A stretch of 64,000 nt of DNA, from contig CANXME010002087.1 of assembly GCA_948144175.1 (NCBI GenBank), forward strand, positions 2,849,501-2,913,500, in the 5' to 3' direction. The stretch comes from Closterium sp. NIES-65 (taxonomy: Eukaryota > Streptophyta > Zygnematophyceae > Desmidiales > Closteriaceae). The notes under the pieces were generated by a model. It was not told the DNA's origin and ran no database searches. It saw only the letters and a list, made by a program, of their open reading frames with translations. Shown piece by piece: positions 55,301 to 63,400 of this stretch. A program made the translations under genes and the position numbers. Each line of letters begins with the position of its first letter. The stretch's first letter is position 1.

Positions 55301-58300
55301 GCACTCCGTCCCTCCCCCCACCCCCGCTCTTCTTGGTACCAGGTCCCCCCCCGGTAGTCCCCCTCCCCCCTCAGGGTCCTGCCCCTTCAGGTGTGTCCCA
55401 GGTAGACGCGGTCGAGCCTGTCGAGGTCACTGGTGACTCTGGTGCTGCTGCGGGAGCTGAGCCTGGGGGTGCGGAGTCTGGGGGTGCTGAGCCTGGGGGT
55501 GCTGTGCCTGAGGGTGCTGAGCCTGGAGGTGCCGAGTCTGGGGGTGCTGTGCCTAGGGGTGCTGAGCCTGGGGGTGCTGTGCCTGGGGGTGCTGAGCCTG
55601 GAGGTGCCGAGTCTGGGGGTGCTGTGCCTGGAGGTGCTGCGCCTGGGGGTGCTGTGTCTAGGGGTGCTGAGCCTGGGGGTGCTGAGCCTGGAGGTGCTGG
55701 GCCTGGGGGTGCTTCGTCTCGCCGGGAGCCACTCTCCCCACAGGAGCTGCGTGAGTGGTTTGCCAGGCGCTGGAGGCGTGCTGCTGGTGCTGGTGGCTCT
55801 TCGGCTGCAGAGGGTACTGCTGCCGCGCGTCCCGCCGGTGCTCGTACTGTGGGTGCTGGAGCTGCTGGGTCTGAGAGTTCTCCTAGAGCTGGTACTGCTG
55901 CGGGTGTTGGCGCTGAGCCTGCCGTTGGCGGTCCGACTGACAGTGCTCCTGGTGCTGCTGCTGGAGGTTCTGGAGCTTCTGGTGTTGCTGCTGGAGGTGC
56001 TGCTGGAGTGGGTGCTCCTGCCGGGGCTGCTGGTGCTGTTCCTGCTGTTTCTAGCGTCGCCGCGCGGCCCCGACCGTACTTCGTTCCGCTCCTTCAGCAG
56101 GTTCTTGGTCTTACACCTCCTCCTCCTCCCTTAGAGGGTCCGCAGCCTGTCCGGTCGCAGCCACAGCTACAGCCTGCTTCCCCTTTGCCTGCTCCTTCTC
56201 CCTACGCTGGTCCGACTGGAGGTCTTACTGAGCGTCGTGAGCCTGCGTCTCGTCCTGTGTCGCCTGTTCGTACTGAGCGCGCTAGTGGTCGCGGGTCGCG
56301 TCAGCGTCCTCCTCCTATCCCTGGCACGCACCGGATGTCTCTGCGTCCGTCCACTGCTCCTCTGCGTGCCCCTTTGCCTTCTCCTCCTGCTTCCTCTCTT
56401 CCTACTCTTGCCGACCCGGAGTCGGACTCTCTTCGTGCTGCCAGTCCTACTGTCACACGTCTCCTTGCTACTGTCGTCACTGACCCTTCCTTCGAGTCGT
56501 CTTCTGCGTCTGCCCTTGTCACTGAGCTTGTCGACTTTGCTGCGCGCTGTCGTCTAGACTACGCTGCTCGTCTTGTCACTGAGTCTGAGTCCGCCTGTCC
56601 TCCGTCCGTTGGGGGTGAGTGTGCCCTTAGCATGGACGTCCTTGAGGACAGGCAGGAGGAGTTCCAGTGTCTGGCCGCCGCTTCACCTCGTCTCGCGTCT
56701 GTACTGCTAGCCCCTGAGGGAGACCAGGATGCACCAGACATCCCGACTCCGCGCTCTTACGCGGAGGCGATAGAGGGTCCCTACTCCTCTCAGTGGCAGG
56801 CAGCTATGGATGCAGAGATGGCTTCCTGGAAGTCCACAGGCACCTACGTTGACGCTGTTCCCCCTCCTGGGGCGAACATCGTCAGTGGCATGTGGATTTT
56901 CAGGGTGAAGCGGCCGCCGGGTTCTCCTCCTGTCTTCAAGGCGCGTTACGTGGCTCGTGGCTTCAGTCAGCGGCAGGGGGTTGACTACTTTCAGACCTTC
57001 TCCCCCACCCCGAAGATGACCACTCTTCGGGTTCTGCTCCACGTTGCTGCTCACCGTGACTACGAGCTGCACTCTCTCGACTTCAGCACAGCTTTCTTGC
57101 AGGGCAGCCTGCACGAGGAGATCTGGCTGCGTCGCCCACCTGGCTTCACTGGGTCTTTCCCTCCTGGTACCCAGTGGAGTCTCCGGCGTCCAATCTACGG
57201 TCTCCGCCAGGCGCCACGTGAGTGGCACGACACACTGAGGACTACGCTCGCGGCACTTGGGTTTGCTCCTTCTACTGCCGACCCGTCGCTGTTTCTGCGC
57301 ACCGACACCTCTCTGCCGCCGTTCTACATCCTCGTGTACGTCGACGACTTGGTCTTTGCCACAGCTGACACTCCTGGACTCGCCTACGTGAAGTCCGAGC
57401 TGCAGAAGAGACACACGTGCACTGACCTGGGTGAACTGCGCAGCTACCTTGGCTTGCAGATCACCCGGGACAGAGCACGCCGCACCATTACCCTGACTCA
57501 GTCACACATGGTGCAGCAGGTCCTTCAGCGCTTCGGCTTCACATACTCCTCGCCTCAGGCCACTCCTCTGCCTACTCGCCACTCGCTCTCAGCTCTGCCT
57601 TCGGATGAGTCCGTAGAGTCGAGTGGCCCGTTTGCAGAGCTTGTTGGCTGCCTCATGTACCTGATGACCTGCACACGACCTGACCTCGCATACCCTCTTA
57701 GCATTCTCGCACGCTTTGTTGCTCCTGGGAGACACCGACCAGAGCACATGGCTGCAGCGAAGAGGGTGTTGCGCTACTTGTGCAGTACGTCAGGCATGGG
57801 GCTAGTGCTTGGAGGGCGCAGTCCAGTGGTCCTCACTGGGCACGCAGACGCTTCTTGGGCTGACGACCAGGCTACGCAGCGGTCGTCACAGGGTTACACC
57901 TTCAGCCTTGGTTCCGGCTCTGTCTCGTGGCGGGCTACCCGCTCGTCTTCTGTTCTCGGCTCCAGTTGTGAGGCTGAGATCTACGCTGGGGCTATGGCTG
58001 CACAGGAGTTACGCTGGCTCACTTACCTGCTGACCGACCTTGGAGAGCAGCCTCGTTCTCCTCCAGTCCTGTACATAGACAACAAGGCCATGCTGGCCTT
58101 GTGTCGAGAGCAGCGACTGGAGCATAGAACGAAGCACATTGCTCTCCGCTACTTTCTTGCTCGTGAGCTACAGCAGCGTGGACAGCTGCGACTTGCGTAC
58201 GTGGCCTCTGAGGCCAACACTGCTGATGTCTTCACCAAGGCACTTGCGCATTGTGATCATCAGCGTTGCTGCACGCAGTTGGGTCTTGTGCCTGTCTTGC

Positions 58301-58320
58301 CTCACTTGCTCTCCTCTTGA
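52348..58320 (+). CDS. copia gag-pol polyprotein (element E), single frame of 1990 residues
   Basis: This encodes a retrotransposon polyprotein that self-cleaves into capsid, protease, integrase and RT/RNase H for particle assembly, reverse transcription and integration. ATG at 52348 is chosen because it begins MATPNVLAFDAEGRAIDF, the usual gag start. Residues about 1-215 are UBN2-like gag, 270-351 Gly-rich, 353-371 Gln-rich. A cluster C397/C411/H415/C420 stands where a zinc knuckle is expected. Protease DSGAS is at 527-531, the integrase zinc set at H684/H688/C721/C724, the integrase triad at D751/D820/E856 (D-x35-E), an EPGGA repeat linker at about 1031-1123, RT YVDD at 1664-1667 and RNase H D1834/E1877/D1911. 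No frameshift signal is needed between gag and pol. Confidence 0.93.
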   Translation: MATPNVLAFDAEGRAIDFAVWIEDLQLYLLCDAVDEVSLFDFVSGAVPAPPPDADSAVRSKWATRDAAARLAVRRHLPSSERAHFSQCKTAQALYDAVVARYSSPSSATLSRLMLPFLFPDLAAFPTVADLITHLRASDARYRAALPAEFRAANPPPMYITLYFLVTRLPESLRVVRDQFLSVCPTTLTVDLLEESLLAAEKSIVAVGASRGDPRTPIFEGCGPSPLLPSVASAAAADLTGFESVGAASAPSGRRRSGKGKGGKGAGGARGGGGGGGGGGGGSGGGGGSGGGSGSTGGGGGGGGGGGGGSGGGGGSGGSDGPGGGGGGGDGGGGGGGGRSGSSQRSSSGGGQRQQQQQQQQPQQQPQQQQRSRTVPGPQQLREWYLQRQHGGALGPCPYVLRTGDRAGERCGGAHTARRCFGRLTDAWRQQFPEAAEIPRWGELSRAGVAFYDLDFDAILSAMYAVTGSDEDDCYRCFPPDPGIGTAASGTGEAAALGASASVLSSAGESALSHTVSASASHTFTLDSGASRSFFRDRTTLTPLSRPVAVSLADPSGGPVLSRFSTVLPCPAAPSGTLTGLYLPSFSTNLVSGADLQDAGVHQFTPARQRVTHCTEADTGRHLATFTRRPGSSLYTLTTASPPGAESGRVLLSGQVFTAASRSGPESAPCSCRRLSHETLLWHHRLGHPSLLRLRGMASRVLVSGLPRSLPPLPPGPGPTCVPCVEGRQRAAPDSSQFPPTEAPLQTLHMDVWGPARVSGQGQERYFLLVVDDYSRYTTVFPLRSKGEVTEVLIDWIRAACLQLRRSFGSDFPVLRLHSDRGGEFSSGLLSAYCSARGIRQTFTLPDSPQQNGIAERRIGMVMDVARTSMMHAAAPHFLWPFAVRYAAHQINLHPRVSRPETSPALLWSGKVGDASAFRVWGSRAFVRDLSADKLSPLASPCVFLGFPPDAPGWQFYHPTSRRVLSSQDVTFDESVPYYRLFPYRTPSLPPPPLFLVPGPPPVVPLPPQGPAPSGVSQVDAVEPVEVTGDSGAAAGAEPGGAESGGAEPGGAVPEGAEPGGAESGGAVPRGAEPGGAVPGGAEPGGAESGGAVPGGAAPGGAVSRGAEPGGAEPGGAGPGGASSRREPLSPQELREWFARRWRRAAGAGGSSAAEGTAAARPAGARTVGAGAAGSESSPRAGTAAGVGAEPAVGGPTDSAPGAAAGGSGASGVAAGGAAGVGAPAGAAGAVPAVSSVAARPRPYFVPLLQQVLGLTPPPPPLEGPQPVRSQPQLQPASPLPAPSPYAGPTGGLTERREPASRPVSPVRTERASGRGSRQRPPPIPGTHRMSLRPSTAPLRAPLPSPPASSLPTLADPESDSLRAASPTVTRLLATVVTDPSFESSSASALVTELVDFAARCRLDYAARLVTESESACPPSVGGECALSMDVLEDRQEEFQCLAAASPRLASVLLAPEGDQDAPDIPTPRSYAEAIEGPYSSQWQAAMDAEMASWKSTGTYVDAVPPPGANIVSGMWIFRVKRPPGSPPVFKARYVARGFSQRQGVDYFQTFSPTPKMTTLRVLLHVAAHRDYELHSLDFSTAFLQGSLHEEIWLRRPPGFTGSFPPGTQWSLRRPIYGLRQAPREWHDTLRTTLAALGFAPSTADPSLFLRTDTSLPPFYILVYVDDLVFATADTPGLAYVKSELQKRHTCTDLGELRSYLGLQITRDRARRTITLTQSHMVQQVLQRFGFTYSSPQATPLPTRHSLSALPSDESVESSGPFAELVGCLMYLMTCTRPDLAYPLSILARFVAPGRHRPEHMAAAKRVLRYLCSTSGMGLVLGGRSPVVLTGHADASWADDQATQRSSQGYTFSLGSGSVSWRATRSSSVLGSSCEAEIYAGAMAAQELRWLTYLLTDLGEQPRSPPVLYIDNKAMLALCREQRLEHRTKHIALRYFLARELQQRGQLRLAYVASEANTADVFTKALAHCDHQRCCTQLGLVPVLPHLLSS

Positions 58321-58532
58321 CCTTGCTTGTACCTTCGCATATATATACTCTTGCTCTTGCTTGCTTGACTCTTGTATACCTCTATATATGATCTTGCATG
58401 TGAACTGGCCGTGTGGCCTTTGAACTTGTGCTCGGAATGCGTGGTGACTTTGTGATCCACCCTGAGCTTTGCTTTGCTTTGCTTGACTGGTCTTGTGACC
58501 CCTTGTTCTCCCCCACTTTGCCTATGGGGGTG

Positions 58533-58665
58533 TGTCAGAACATATAGCTTACTTGTTTCTGTAGGCTATAATGGGGTATCCCATAGGGGGTACAACCCAA
58601 TTAGGGTTTCCTATTTGTACTCACTTCGTTCATAGTCATATCATTCTCTCGTTCACTCCTTCACA
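58533..58665 (+). repeat. 3' LTR of copia E
   Basis: TGTCAGAACATATAGC to CTCCTTCACA, 133 bp, with the clade core GTAGGCTATAATGGGGTA and AGGGTTTCCTATTTGTAC. Confidence 0.92.
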
Positions 58666-58670
58666 CTCCG

Positions 58671-58905
58671 TTGATCGTGGCCCGTTGGGTCTGGCCACGA
58701 AAACGATTTCCCTCCTGGAAACTCGACCTCGCATATTGCATCAGCACGTCCGTGGATTCTGCCAACCGTGCTGCTTCCAGGAACGATGTTGGGCGGCATC
58801 GACGCACCTCATACTATACCTCGTATTTAAGGCCGCTGACGTACTTATCTAACCGCTCCGCTTCCGACATGTCGTCCACTTAGTCGGCAAGGGCCATGAG
58901 TGTTG
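58671..58905 (-). pseudogene. gag part of gypsy L beyond element E
   Basis: The minus strand reads DDMSEAERLDKYVSGLKYEV and, further on, RRCRPTSFLEAARLAESTDV. This is the typical Ty3/gypsy gag pattern of a 'Y..GL...' helix followed by an 'A..LAE..D' helix. It continues gag on the far side of element E and stops where element M begins. Confidence 0.75.
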
Positions 58906-58910
58906 CTGTG

Positions 58911-59139
58911 TGTTAGAATAGGCTAAAGGTAGTTAGGCTTAGGAGCCATGGCTAGAGTAGCTTGTGAGCTCAGGTTTAGGGTTGAAGGGGGATGTTGAGA
59001 GAGTTCCAAAGAGAAAAAGTGTTCAATAAAGAGAGAAGGTACAAGGATATAGGCAAAGCAAGCAAGGTGCACCACCAAGCAATGTAACACTACACTAACT
59101 ACTGCTACAAGCAGTTTATATAAGAAATATATTTCAACA
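58911..59139 (-). repeat. 3' LTR of element M
   Basis: TGTTAGAATAGGC to TATTTCAACA on the plus strand. Its reverse complement shares GTAGTTAGTGTAGT and GGTGGTGCACCTT with T1. Confidence 0.78.
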
Positions 59140-59714
59140 CACCCCCTAAACTTCTTGCAGCAAGAAGCTAATGCAGAGACACCCCCCGAAGGGGTACACC
59201 AAGCGCAGCAGAAGGAGACGGCAAGTGAGGAGGAGGAGGGACTGTGAGAGGAGTGGAGATAGGAGGCGACAGGTGAAGCCGCAGTCACACGGGCAACAGG
59301 AGCAGCGCGCACAGTGGCTACCGAGCGCACGAGGGCACCGGACTACGAGAGTATCTGGCTCCGCGGCTACGACAAGCGGCAGGAGCAACGGACCCACAGG
59401 CGACTAGCAAAGCAGGCTCGCTGGGCTACAGAGAGCACGAGGGCTCCGGACTACTGGCGCTGCTGACGACACAACGGCGACCTCCGCTCAATCTCCCCTA
59501 ACAGTCCCACACCCCCTTCTCACACACCCCCTTGCTGCACCCCTGTCTCCACTCCCAAGACACCCCTTTAGCTCCACTCCCCTCGGCTCCCACACATCCA
59601 CCCCCCTTCAGCGGCAGCTGCAGCAGTGGGAGACGAAGGAGGAGGAGGAGGGGAAGGGTAGCACCCACACTCATCACCCCCACATCCGCCACCCCCATAC
59701 CCTCCCCCCCACTA
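58911..59714 (-). mobile_element. non-autonomous LTR element M, visible part
   Basis: A minus-strand element inserted in the gag of gypsy L. The left LTR (58911-59139, 229 bp) is related to the LTR of T1. A polypurine-like stretch (CACCCCCTAAACTT on the plus strand) and the conserved block (about 59600-59705) follow. No pol gene is seen. At 59715 the sequence passes into another LTR (O), so the remainder of M, if present, lies beyond the window. Confidence 0.75.
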
Positions 59715-60124
59715 TGAGGATCTAGGATCGAGCTCAGAAAACAGAATGAGAATTGAGTCGAATTGAATGATCACCTGGGTACAACACGAGGCTATATATA
59801 GGCTCGACATAAGGCCCCGTAACCAGGTGTTACGCGAAGGTTCCGCGGGCCGCGTAGCGTCCCGAATGGATCCTTACCGAATTCGGTAGAAAGGCAATTC
59901 GGTGGCAACCGAAAAGGCCAGAATTCGGGGCACCTAGCTCGGTGCTATAACTATAATAAAATATAGGAAAGCACCTAGCCTAGGAAATCAAGCAATTCAT
60001 GCATGCATATGATTATCCTATGCTAGAAATAGCATGATAAAGTAAAGGCAAGCAAGCATAGCTGGCATAAGCCGTCGTACTCTCACACGTCCCCCCCTCA
60101 AAGCTGGGTGGCGTGAGATACACC
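59715..60124 (-). mobile_element. LTR and 3' stub of unclassified LTR element O
   Basis: 59715-60087 has the form of a 373-bp LTR in minus orientation (TGAGGATCTAGG to TACTCTCACA). It contains a TATA-like ATATATA stretch near 59792 and is followed by CGTCCCCCCCTCAAAG, the reverse complement of a polypurine tract. Only about 37 bp of interior are seen before copia N begins. The family cannot be named from this. Confidence 0.5.
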
Positions 60125-60255
60125 TGTGGAAATAAATGACCAGGAATGAAATGACTAAGCCAGTGTTGGGTACAAATACAACCCTAGAAAGCTGTACCCC
60201 ATATGTGCTACCCCACTATAGCCTACAAACATGTATCAGCTATAATAATCTGACA
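60125..60255 (-). repeat. 3' LTR of copia N
   Basis: 131 bp. On the minus strand it begins TGTCAGATTATTATAGC and carries the clade core TAGGCTATAGTGGGGTA and ATGGGGTACAG. Confidence 0.88.
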
Positions 60256-60464
60256 CACCCCCATAGGCAAAGTGGGGGAGAACAAGGGGTCACAAGACCA
60301 GTCAAGCAAAGCAAAGCAAAGCAAGCTCAAGGTGGATCACAAAGTCACCACACAGTCCGAGCACAAGAGCAGGGCGAGAGGCCAGTTCACATGCAGGAGT
60401 ACAGACATATATATAAAACTAGACAAGCAGGAGCAGGTATATATATGTCACAGTACAAGTAAAG

Positions 60465-63400
60465 TCAAGAAGAGAGCAAGTGAGGCAAGACAGGCACAAG
60501 ACCCAGCTGGGTGCAGAAGCGCTGATGGTCACAAGGCGCGAGTGCCTTAGTGAACACATCAGCAGTGTTGGCCTCAGAGGCCACGTACGCAAGTCGCAAC
60601 TGACCACGCTGCTGCAGCTCACGAGCAAGGAAGTAACGGAGAGCAATGTGCTTCGTTCTGTGCTCCAAGCGCTGCTCTCGACACAAGGCCAGCATGGACT
60701 TGTTGTCTACGTACAGCACTGGAGGAGAACGAGGCGGCTCTCCAAGGTCAGTCAGCAGGTAGGTGAGCCAGCGAAGCTCCTGTGCAGCCATGGCCCCGGC
60801 GTAGATCTCAGCCTCACAACTGGAGCTGAGAACCGAAGACGAACGAGTAGACCGCCAAGAGACAGAGCCGGAACCAAGAGTGAAGGTGTAACCCTGTGAC
60901 AACCGCTGCGTAGCCTGGTCGTCGGCCCAAGAAGCGTCCGCGTGGCCTGTAAGGACCACTGGACTCCGCCCTCCAAGCACTAGCCCCATGCCCGACGTAC
61001 TGCACAGGTAGCGCAATACCCTCTTTGCTGCAGCCATGTGCTCTGGTCGGTGTCTCCCAGGAGCAACATAGCGTGCAAGAATGCTCAGAGGGTATGCAAG
61101 GTCAGGTCGAGTGCAGGTCATCAGGTACATGAGGCAGCCAACAAGCTCTGGGTACGGGCCACTCGACTCTACGGACTCATCCGAAGGCAGAGCTGAGAGT
61201 GAGTGGCGAGTAGACAGAGGAGTGGCCTGAGGCGAGGAGTACGTGAAGCCGAAGCGCTGAAGGACCTGCTGCACCATGTGTGACTGAGTCAAGGTGATGG
61301 TGCGGCGTGCTCTGTCCCGAGTGATCTGCAAGCCAAGGTAGCTGCGCAGTTCACCCAGGTCTGTGCACGTGTGTCTCTTCAGTAGCTCGGACTTCACGTA
61401 GGCGAGTCCAGCAGTGTCCGCTGTGGCAAAGACCAAGTCGTCGACGTACACGACGATGTAGAACGGCGGCAGTGAAGTGTCGGTGCGCAGAAACAGCGAC
61501 GGGTCAGCAGTAGACGGAGCAAACCCAAGAGCCGCAAGCGTAGTCCTCAGTGTGTCGTGCCACTCACGCGGTGCCTGGCGTAGACCGTAGACTGGCCGTC
61601 GGAGGCTCCACTGGGTGCCAGGAGGGAAAGTCTCAGTGAAGCCAGGTGGACGGCGCAGCCAGATCTCCTCGTGCAGGCTACCCTGCAGGAACGCAGTGCT
61701 GAAGGCGAGAGAGTGAAGCTCGTAGTCGCGGTGAGCGGCTATGTGCAGCAGCACTCGAAGAGTGGTCATCTTCGGGGTGGGAGAGAAGGTCTGAAAGTAG
61801 TCAACTCCCTGCCGCTGACTGAAGCCACGAGCAACGTACCGCGCCTTGAAGACAGGTGGAGAGCCCGGCGGCCGCTTCACCCGGAAGATCCACATGCCAC
61901 TGACGATGTTCGCCCCAGGAGGGGGAACTGCGTCAACGTAGGTGCCTGTGGACTTCCAGGAAGCCATCTCTGCATCTATAGCTGCCTGCCACTGAGAGGA
62001 GTAGGGACCCTCTACGGCCTCCGCGTAAGAGCGCGGAGTCGGGATGTCTAGTGCATCCGGTTCTCCCTCAGGAGCAAGCAGTACAGACGCGAGATGAGGT
62101 GAAGCAGCAGCCAGACACTGTAACTCCTCCTGCCTGTCCTCTAGGACGTCCGTGCCAAGAGCACACTCACCCCCGACGGACGGAGGACAGACAGACGCAG
62201 ACTCAGCAACAAGACTAGCAGCGTAGTCTAGACGACAGCGAGCAGCAAAGTCGACGAGCTCAGCGACAAGAGCAGACGCAGCAGTGGACTCAAACGAGGG
62301 TTCAGTGACGACAGTAGCAAGCAGACGCGTGACAGTAGGACTGGCAGCACGAAGAGAGTCCGACTCAGGGTCGGCAAGCGCAGGAAGAGAGGACTCAGGA
62401 GGAGAAGGCAAAGGGGCACGCAGAGGAGCAGAGGACGGACGCAGAGACATCCGGTGCGTGCCAGGGACAGGAGGAGGAGGCTGACGCGAACCACGACCAC
62501 TAGCGAGAGCAGTACGAACAGGCGACGCGGGACGAGACGCAGGCTCACGACGCTCAGTAAGACCTCCAGTAGGACCAGTGTAAGGAGAGGGAGCAGGCAG
62601 AGGAGAGGAAGGCTCCAACAGTGACTGCGACTGGACAGGCTGCGGACACTCTACCGGAGGAGAAAGACCAAGAACCTGCTGCAGGAGCGGAACGAAGTAC
62701 GGCCGAGGCCGCGCGGCAGCTCCAGACTCAGCAGGGACAGCACCAGCACCCTCAGCGACAGTACCAGCGCCACCAACACCTCCAGCGGCAGTACCTCTAG
62801 CAGTACCAGCAGCAGAACCACCGCGAGGACAGACAGTAGTGGTCTCAGCACTAACCCCCTCAACAGCTCCAGCTCCAGGAGGACCCGCAGGCCCAGCAGC
62901 TCCGGGACCGGCAGCACCAGCACCCTCGACTATCGAAGAAGCTCCAGCAGCACGCCTCTAGCAGCGAGCAAACCACTCGCGCAGCTCCTGTGGAGAGAGG
63001 GGCTCTCGTCGAGACGCAGCAGCAGGAGAAACCCCAGGCTCAGCACCCCCAGGCTCAGCAGCTCCCAACTCAGCACCCCCAGGCTCAGCAGCTCCAGGCA
63101 CAGCACCCCCCGGCTCAGCACCCTCCGCAGTAGTACCCCCAGGCTCAGCACCCCCAGGCTCAGCAGCTCCCAACTCAGCACCCCCAGGCTCAGCAGCTCC
63201 AGGCACAGCACCCCCCGGCTCAGCACCCTCCGCAGTAGTACCCCCAGGCCCAGCACCCCCAGGCTCAGCACCCCCAGAGTCAGCACCCCAAGGCTCAGCA
63301 CCCGCGGCAGCACCAGAGTCACCAGTAACCTCGACCGGGTCAACTGCGTCTACCTGGGACACACCTGAGGGGGCAGGAACCTGAGGGGGGAGGGGGTCTA

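Larger units (their letters stand above)
51643..58665 (+). mobile_element. Ty1/copia element E, apparently whole coding region
   Basis: A 7.0-kb copia element inserted in the gag of gypsy L, flanked by CTCCG (51638-51642, 58666-58670). The left LTR starts at 51643 (TGTCAGAACATATAGC) and is recognisable only in part. The right LTR is 58533-58665. A GC-rich leader (about 51714-52240) precedes a single gag-pol frame (52348-58320). The 3' untranslated block and polypurine module CCACTTTGCCTATGGGGGTG follow. The comparable LTR stretch shows one difference, so it is young. The coding part looks whole. Confidence 0.93.
47766..58910 (-). mobile_element. Ty3/gypsy element L, minus strand, split by E and cut at M
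   Basis: A chromovirus-like gypsy element. On the minus strand its recognisable parts are gag (58910-58671 and, past element E, 51642-51500 with zinc knuckle), protease (about 51440-51080, FVDGGASHSLF), RT (about 50830-49960, VYLDDIMIFSG), RNase H (about 49950-49490), integrase (about 49420-48230), a chromodomain-like tail (about 48220-48070), a polypurine run and the 3' LTR (48033-47766). Its 5' LTR is not in the window because element M interrupts gag. It is broken, with about half a dozen breaks, and older than E and M. Confidence 0.88.
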
